The notes beneath the pieces are model-generated. The model had not been told where the DNA came from and did no database searches. It saw nothing but the letters and a program-made list of their open reading frames with translations. A DNA stretch of 64,000 nt from Hymenobacter aerilatus (GTDB lineage: Bacteria > Bacteroidota > Bacteroidia > Cytophagales > Hymenobacteraceae). Below are positions 59,798 to 64,000 of the stretch, one piece after another (within the stretch, counting starts at the first letter, position 1; the number at the start of each line of letters is the position of its first letter). Both the position numbers and the translations under genes were made by a program. Location of the stretch: assembly GCF_022921095.1 (NCBI RefSeq), contig NZ_CP095053.1:4072501-4136500 (forward strand), given 5' to 3'.

Positions 59798-60652
59798 GTG
59801 GCTACCCTCACCAACAATCGTTCTCGCCGGGCTACTGCCGCGGCTGCCCGCGCCGCCAACATCCGGCGCACGTGGCGGCTGGTGGTGGTATTGCTGCTGC
59901 TGGGAGCGTTGGTGCTGTATGTGCGCTACCACCGGCAGCTGCACCGCTACGTGCGCCACACGTATGCTACCCTCACCACTAGTCGCCTCACGGGCCTGGA
60001 GGCCACGCCCCTACTGGCCGGCTACTCCGTGCACGGTATCGACGTATCATCTTACCAGGGCAAGATCAACTGGCGACTGGTAGCGGGGCATCAAGTACAA
60101 TTTGCGTTTATCAAAGCGACGGAGGGTATTACGTTGCGCGACCCACGCTTTCAGGCCAACTGGCGGGGCGCCCGCCGGGCGGGCGTGTACCGGGGTGCCT
60201 ATCACTTCTTTCAGCCCAACTACGATGGCGCGGCCCAGGCCAACCTGTTTACGCGAACTGTGCCTTTGCAAGCCGGCGACCTACCGCCCGTGCTCGACGT
60301 GGAGGCCCCCGATTTTCACGACGTAGCTACCATGCGCCGCAACCTAGCTACCTGGCTGCGGCTGGTAGAGCGACACTATGGGGTGCGGCCCATTCTCTAC
60401 TCCAACTACGGCTTCTACCGGCGCTACCTAGCTGGGCATTTCGATGAGTATCCGTTGTGGCTGGCGCACTACGAGGTGGACACCCCCCGCCTAGCCGCCG
60501 ACAAGTGGATTATCTGGCAGCACTCCGACGAATCGTACGTACCCGGTATCCGCGGCACCGTCGATTTCAACGTATTTCAGGGCAGTTTCGAGAAGCTGCG
60601 CAGCCTGCGTATTCCGGCTCGGCCGCGCCCTACCCCAAAGGGCCACCATTAG
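59798..60652 (+). CDS. GH25-family lysozyme (muramidase), membrane-anchored
   Basis: Peptidoglycan muramidase of 284 aa. N-terminal basic segment, one transmembrane helix (WRLVVVLLLLGALVLYVRYH), a linker, then the GH25 barrel with HGIDVSSYQGKINW, FAFIKATEG, GAYHFFQ, PPVLDVEA (catalytic Asp-Glu pair) and WIIWQHSD. The start is GTG at 59798; TACTTTCG, a near-match to the -7 element, ends 2 nt before it, so a leaderless start is possible. It likely trims the cell wall during growth. The gene is 31 bp upstream of the RlpA-like gene. Confidence 0.9.
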   Translation: MATLTNNRSRRATAAAARAANIRRTWRLVVVLLLLGALVLYVRYHRQLHRYVRHTYATLTTSRLTGLEATPLLAGYSVHGIDVSSYQGKINWRLVAGHQVQFAFIKATEGITLRDPRFQANWRGARRAGVYRGAYHFFQPNYDGAAQANLFTRTVPLQAGDLPPVLDVEAPDFHDVATMRRNLATWLRLVERHYGVRPILYSNYGFYRRYLAGHFDEYPLWLAHYEVDTPRLAADKWIIWQHSDESYVPGIRGTVDFNVFQGSFEKLRSLRIPARPRPTPKGHH

Positions 60653-60683
60653 GCAGTTACCGCTTTTCGCCTACTTTCGCGCT

Positions 60684-61082
60684 ATGCCAGTACCTCTTTT
60701 TTTCCGGTCTTGCGTACGTTGCGCCGGGTTGTTTTTGAGTAGCACGCTATTGCTTTCGGCCTGCGGTGGTGGGCGCAATGCCTTCACTCAAACCGGCAAA
60801 GCTTCTTACTACGCCGACAAATTCAACGGCCGCAAAACGGCCAGTGGTAGTACCTACCGCCCTGGCCGGCGCACGGCGGCGCACAACACCTTACCCTTCG
60901 GCACGATAGTGCGCGTCACGAACCCTAGCACCCACCGCTCCGTCAAAGTTACCATCACCGACCGGGGGCCACACGTCAAAGGCCGTGTTATTGATCTGTC
61001 GCGTAAGGCGGCTCGTAAGATCGGGCTGCTGGACGCCGGCGTGGCGCCTGTGCAGCTGAAAGTAGTGCGCGCCGTCCGTTAA
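60684..61082 (+). CDS. RlpA-like septal lytic transglycosylase domain protein
   Basis: Lipoprotein of 132 aa: lipobox LLSAC, then a double-psi beta-barrel of the RlpA type: GKASYYADKFNGRKTASG, AAHNTLPFGTIVRVTNP, VTITDRGPHVKGRVIDLS. The Asp of TDRGPH is the expected catalytic residue. No SPOR domain, so unlike E. coli RlpA it lacks the septal-binding part. It follows the GH25 gene by 31 bp; both genes act on peptidoglycan and probably form one unit. TACTTTCG lies 3 nt before the ATG. Confidence 0.9.
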   Translation: MPVPLFFRSCVRCAGLFLSSTLLLSACGGGRNAFTQTGKASYYADKFNGRKTASGSTYRPGRRTAAHNTLPFGTIVRVTNPSTHRSVKVTITDRGPHVKGRVIDLSRKAARKIGLLDAGVAPVQLKVVRAVR

Positions 61083-61103
61083 CCCTGTTCCTACCCCTAC
61101 CTT

Positions 61104-61298
61104 ATGCGTATCCGCAAAAAAGTAAAATGGTCGTTCCCGACGGCCGTTTCCAACCGCTTCACTACCCTAGGTACCTTCGTGAAAGCGGCCGAAGCCCAGC
61201 ACTGGTCAGAAGCCGAAATCCAGTTTGTCATTGACGAGGTGGTAGAAGCCAAAGACGAGGCCGAGGCACTCGATATTCTGCGCGACTACTCCGAGTAG
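61104..61298 (+). CDS. Small conserved protein of unknown function
   Basis: Protein of 64 aa, basic N-terminus (MRIRKKVKW) then a helical, acidic C-terminal half (EAEIQFVIDEVVEAKDEAEALDILRDYSE). No signal peptide. It follows the RlpA-like gene by 21 bp on the same strand and may be co-transcribed. I recognise no family name. Its stop is immediately followed by an octamer repeat. Confidence 0.62.
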   Translation: MRIRKKVKWSFPTAVSNRFTTLGTFVKAAEAQHWSEAEIQFVIDEVVEAKDEAEALDILRDYSE

Positions 61299-61300
61299 GA

Positions 61301-61378
61301 TTGATGTGCTGATGTGCTGGCGGGTTGATAGGCTAATGAATGAAAACCGCTCTACAGCTTGCTCAACTCATCAATACA
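61301..61378. repeat. Octamer repeat GATGTGCT with inverted partner
   Basis: At left GATGTGCT, GATGTGCT, GGCGGGTT, GATAGGCT, AATGAATG in 8-bp steps; at right (61352-61378) the complement TCAACTCATCAATACATTAGCC. The pair of arms is diverged but reads as the same kind of element. It lies between the stops of the gene at 61104 and the gene at 61384, and overlaps the latter stop. Confidence 0.75.
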
Positions 61379-61383
61379 TTAGC

Positions 61384-61788
61384 CTAATTCCGTTTGCTTT
61401 TCTTGCCCTTGGTTTTGTCCATGGCCACGCGCATCAGGCTATCCTGAGCAGCCATAGAAGCTGCCGTGGTGAGGCGCCCGGTGGGCGATACCATATCTCC
61501 CTCTTGCAGCGTAACGGTACGGCCGTCGGTGGTGGTAAGCGTGCCATTAGCAGCTACTTTGGCGCCGCTGGGTAGGGTCACGTCTTCGCGCAGTGGATTG
61601 GTGGCGCCGCTTTGCGTACGCATCACCTGGCCCTCTTTCACGGTGAACCCCTCCTTCATGGTGGCTCCTTTGGGCATCACACGGGGTTTGGGCTGCACAG
61701 CTTTGCGAGCGGGCGGCGTGGTTTGGGCCTGAACCATTAGGCTGGCGCTGGCCAACAACAAGGCGGCGAGCAGAGGGGTGGTTTTCAT
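61384..61788 (-). CDS. Exported DUF6799-like protein
   Basis: Exported protein of 134 aa with a signal peptide ending VQAQ. The mature part has two similar beta-rich segments: VKEGQVMRTQSGATNPLREDVTLPSGAKVAANGTLTTTDG and RTVTLQEGDMVSPTGRL, the pattern of the small DUF6799 family, ending in a Lys-rich tail (KTKGKKSKRN). ATG at 61788 is chosen; the longer frame to 61848 is not needed. The final stop TAG comes from the repeat arm. Function unknown. Confidence 0.7.
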   Translation of the reverse strand: MKTTPLLAALLLASASLMVQAQTTPPARKAVQPKPRVMPKGATMKEGFTVKEGQVMRTQSGATNPLREDVTLPSGAKVAANGTLTTTDGRTVTLQEGDMVSPTGRLTTAASMAAQDSLMRVAMDKTKGKKSKRN

Positions 61789-61960
61789 GGGGTACAGATT
61801 GAAATAAAGAAGAATCAGACGGGGTGCAGGTAACAGGCACGAGGGCAACTACATGCGCCATCGGTGCATTGGTAACCAGAAGGCACTGCCACTCGTTTTC
61901 GGTAAGAAATACGGATGTTTCTCCTCTACGGATCTACTGACCTTCTACTCTCCCACAGCC

Positions 61961-62305
61961 ATGAGCACAGCCTCCAACGACACCGAAAACGACAAAGTAT
62001 ACAAGCAGTTCAAAGACCAGGTAAACATGACCGCTTCTGAGCTGGAGAAGTGGCTGAAAACCGACGAATCGAAGGAAGTAGGCCAAGATAGCGGCGACGG
62101 CAAAAGCATTGGGCAGAAGTCGGGTGAGCACATCATCAAGATTCTGCACAAGAAAAAAGCCGACCTCACCGACGACGACTACGCGCACATGCACAAGGTG
62201 CACAGCTACATCAGCCGCCACTCGGCCCAGGTCCCCGAGAAGGACAAAGAACATTCGCGCTGGCGCTACTCGCTCATGAACTGGGGCCACGATCCGATGA
62301 AATGA
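61961..62305 (+). CDS. DUF3140-family protein
   Basis: Cytoplasmic protein of 114 aa matching DUF3140: VYKQFKDQVNMTASELEKWLKTDESKEVG, GEHIIKILHKKKADLTDDDYAHMHKVHSYISRH, and the C-terminal SRWRYSLMNWGHDPMK, which is the most conserved part. It has a histone-like, highly charged composition; a DNA-binding role has been suggested for related proteins but is not proven. The start ATG at 61961 is preferred over the longer frame from 61853. Confidence 0.83.
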   Translation: MSTASNDTENDKVYKQFKDQVNMTASELEKWLKTDESKEVGQDSGDGKSIGQKSGEHIIKILHKKKADLTDDDYAHMHKVHSYISRHSAQVPEKDKEHSRWRYSLMNWGHDPMK

Positions 62306-62436
62306 TTTGTGATTTGTTGGTTTCTGCGTACTGCTTTCTAGTTGAGTATCACATATAGACTTTGCCAAGTCACAACTAGTTATCACCACAATAGAAATCA
62401 ACACATTAATAATTGACATATCAACTCATCAACTGC
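62303..62436. repeat. Octamer-type repeat pair flanking a spacer before cbpA
   Basis: At left TGATTTGTGATTTGTTGG (about 62304-62321), at right (62401-62436) in reverse complement GTTGATGA, GTTGATAT, GTCAATTA, TTAATGTG in near 8-bp steps. The arms are diverged. The element begins at the DUF3140 stop and ends just before the TTG start of the DnaJ-like gene. Confidence 0.6.
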
Positions 62437-62437
62437 T

Positions 62438-63358
62438 TTGGACTACAAGGATTATTACAAGGCCTTGGGCGTAGACAAGAACGCAACGGCCGACCAGATC
62501 AAGAAAGCCTACCGCAAGCTGGCCCGCCAGTACCACCCCGATGTGAACCCCAACGACCCCGAGGCGGAGCGTAAGTTTAAGGAGGTGAATGAGGCCAACG
62601 AGGTGCTCAGCGACCCGGCGAAACGCAGCAAATACGACCAGTTGGGCGCCGACTGGCAGCGCTACCAGCAAGCCGGCGCCGGTGGGCCTGGGGGTAGCGG
62701 CGGGTTTGACTGGTCGCAGTACGCGCAGGGTGGCGGGTTTGGTGGCGGTGGGGAGGATCCGTTTGGCGGAGCCGATTTCTCCGATTTTTTCGGTAACATT
62801 TTCGGTGGGATGGGCGGCGGCCGTACTGGGGGTACCCGCGCCCGCGCCGGTCAGGACTACCAGGCCGAGCTGCTTCTGACACTGGCCGAAGCCTACCAGG
62901 GCGGGCCGCGCACCATTACGGTGAATGGCAAAAACCTGCGTCTCAATGTGAAGCCAGGTGTGGAAGATGGCCAAACCATCCGGCTGCGCAACCAGGGCGG
63001 GCCGGGGCTCAACGGCGGCCCGGCGGGCTCTCTGTACCTCACGTTCCGCATCGAGCCCGACCCGCGCTACGCCCGCACCGGCCACGACCTAACCCAGGAA
63101 GTGCCCGTGAGCGTGTATAAGGCCGTATTGGGCGGCGAGCAGGTAGTGGAAACGCTGTCAGGTAGCGTCAAAATCAAGATAAAGCCCGAGACGCAGAACG
63201 ATACCCGCCTACGCCTGCGGGGCAAGGGCTTTCCGGTGTACGACCAGCCCGGTCAGTTCGGCGACCTGTATCTGCGCCTTACCCTTAGCCTACCCCAGCA
63301 GCTCACTGACCAAGAAAAAGACCTATTCCGGCAGCTGGCCGCTTTGCGCAATGACTAA
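62438..63358 (+). CDS. cbpA: CbpA/DnaJ-like co-chaperone
   Basis: J-domain co-chaperone of 306 aa for DnaK. The N-terminal J domain (DYYKALGVDKNATADQIKKAYRKLARQYHPDVNPND) has the HPD motif, followed by a Gly-rich linker with GGFGGGGEDPFGG-like repeats and the DnaJ C-terminal beta domains (SGSVKIKIKPETQND). No zinc finger, which is the CbpA layout. The start is TTG at 62438; no ATG is available before the J domain. The next gene is a CbpM-like modulator, and the pair is well known. Confidence 0.9.
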   Translation: MDYKDYYKALGVDKNATADQIKKAYRKLARQYHPDVNPNDPEAERKFKEVNEANEVLSDPAKRSKYDQLGADWQRYQQAGAGGPGGSGGFDWSQYAQGGGFGGGGEDPFGGADFSDFFGNIFGGMGGGRTGGTRARAGQDYQAELLLTLAEAYQGGPRTITVNGKNLRLNVKPGVEDGQTIRLRNQGGPGLNGGPAGSLYLTFRIEPDPRYARTGHDLTQEVPVSVYKAVLGGEQVVETLSGSVKIKIKPETQNDTRLRLRGKGFPVYDQPGQFGDLYLRLTLSLPQQLTDQEKDLFRQLAALRND

Positions 63359-63420
63359 TTGCATTGCCTGTTGCGAGTCTATTTTGGCAACTGGCAATGC
63401 ACCACCCGCTACTCATCCTT

Positions 63421-63756
63421 ATGGAAACGCACGTCATCACGATTACTTATCACGATTGCGCCGTCACGTATGGCCTGCGCGAACAGGACTTACGCGAGTT
63501 TGTGGAGTTAGGGCTGGTGCAGCTTGCACCTGGCGCCCCTGACACCATCCGCGACGAGCCCGAGCATCTGGCCCGCCTGGCGCGCCTGCAACATGAGCTC
63601 GGCCTGAGCACCACCGCCATCGACGTGGTATTGGCTATGCGTCGACGCATGCAGCAGCTCCAGCAAGAACTGACACAGCAGCGGGCCCGCGCCTTGCAAC
63701 TGGAGCAGTTTGTGTACGGCAGCGGCCGTACGCTGGAAGCAGACGACTATCTGTGA
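63421..63756 (+). CDS. cbpM: CbpM-like chaperone modulator
   Basis: MerR-like helix-turn-helix protein of 111 aa that in E. coli binds and inhibits the J domain of CbpA. Segments: VTYGLREQDLREFVELGLVQL for the HTH part, then ARLARLQHELGLSTTAIDVVLAMRRRMQQLQQEL, and a polar C-terminus. The start ATG at 63421 (METHVITITYHDC) is chosen; the frame from 63364 is longer and starts inside the cbpA stop region. Gap to cbpA 62 bp, so one operon. Confidence 0.87.
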   Translation: METHVITITYHDCAVTYGLREQDLREFVELGLVQLAPGAPDTIRDEPEHLARLARLQHELGLSTTAIDVVLAMRRRMQQLQQELTQQRARALQLEQFVYGSGRTLEADDYL

Positions 63757-63926
63757 ACGGGCGCAAAAGTGACCGGATATACGCCGTCCGGTTTCTGCAA
63801 AATTCTCTCACTGCGCATATTAACTTCGGGTAGAGACGCTAGGCTTGATGTTGTCTACCCTTTGATACCGCATGCTGCCTAACCACGCAGCAGGCTGCCT
63901 ACGGTACAACCACAGCTACTACTCTC
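63757..63926. other. Intergenic spacer at the right end
   Basis: Contains a small inverted repeat ACCGGA/TCCGGT at about 63772-63793, directly after cbpM, which may weakly terminate that operon. Nothing else is recognised. Confidence 0.35.
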
Positions 63927-64000
63927 TTACAGCAGGTCGACGGCCAGGGCCAGCAGCGCCCCAGTTAGTGTGGCAACCAGCTTGCGGATATTCAGGTGAT
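63927..64000 (-). CDS. C-terminal fragment of a membrane-type protein, 5' part outside the window
   Basis: Only about 23 residues are visible, ending HLNIRKLVATLTGALLALAVDLL and a TAA stop at 63927-63929. The hydrophobic stretch suggests a transmembrane C-terminus. The family cannot be identified from so short a segment. Confidence 0.4.
   Translation of the reverse strand, partial: HLNIRKLVATLTGALLALAVDLL

Noticed and set aside
59681..59959. Long N-terminal extension of VF530 into the GH25 region
   Set aside because: It is antisense to the GH25 coding sequence; the conserved part begins at 59680.

Overview
The window reads as chromosomal DNA of a GC-rich, carotenoid-pigmented member of the Bacteroidota, most likely Hymenobacter or a close relative. 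This is inferred from the content: a CrtY-type lycopene cyclase, a CrtD/CrtI-type desaturase and a CruF-type hydratase; Bacteroidota -7 promoter elements (TAnnTTTG) before several housekeeping genes; few strong Shine-Dalgarno sequences; and families common in that group (DUF4142, DUF4097, SMP-30, KaiBC). I found no rRNA, tRNA, transposase, integrase, phage gene or CRISPR array.

Layout. 1-4.4 kb (minus strand): 5' part of lycopene cyclase, an RBBP9-like hydrolase, a LOG-type protein and a MacB-type ABC permease. 4.6-8.2 kb (plus): queA, ispD, then a cytochrome b561 and molybdopterin oxidoreductase pair. 8.2-11.3 kb: four DUF4142 paralogues and a small lipoprotein. 11.3-15.0 kb (minus): an ECF sigma, anti-sigma, DUF4097-like and outer-membrane-protein operon. 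15.2-18.1 kb: uvrA. 18.3-20.3 kb: a low-GC membrane protein, a frameshifted duplicate of the 3' end of the next oxidoreductase gene, and a small exported protein. 20.3-30.1 kb: a Rieske/FAD oxidoreductase, a Rof-like protein, a membrane protein, rbfA, a methyltransferase, a LolC/E permease and an SNF2 helicase. 30.1-34.7 kb (minus): a compact kaiC-kaiB-kaiB-histidine kinase-response regulator operon. 34.8-41.6 kb: a START-like protein, lipoproteins, an RlmI-type methyltransferase and two carotenoid genes. 41.7-48.3 kb: a thioredoxin, tatC, glyA, a second sigma and membrane anti-sigma pair, a phosphatase and three disordered hydrophilic proteins. 48.4-55.1 kb: rsmI, lnt, an inositol monophosphatase, small conserved proteins, an SMP-30 protein and a Gfo/Idh/MocA oxidoreductase. 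55.3-64 kb: an Rrf2 regulator with a visible operator, a mini biotinyl/lipoyl-domain protein, an acyl carrier protein, PPK2, an esterase-like protein lacking its nucleophile, Hsp20, VF530, GH25, RlpA, DUF3140 and a cbpA-cbpM pair.

The most unusual signal lies between the genes. About ten intergenic spacers carry arms made of degenerate 8-bp repeats (GGTGAAAT-like, CTTGGGGG-like, GATGTGCT-like). In most of them the two arms are inverted and face each other. Several enclose a second repeat family beginning TGTCATCCTGAGC, with a conserved loop around CGTAACAACGA. The arms run into, or supply, the stop codons of flanking genes in about eleven cases. They also lie directly upstream of several genes whose best start codon is TTG or GTG.

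Other points: TAnnTTTG elements 4-8 nt from the start codons of rsmI, glyA and rbfA suggest leaderless mRNAs; the hexamer CTACCC/GGGTAG looks over-represented; and the KaiC-like protein keeps both ATPase glutamate pairs and a Ser-Ser pair at the KaiC phosphosite.
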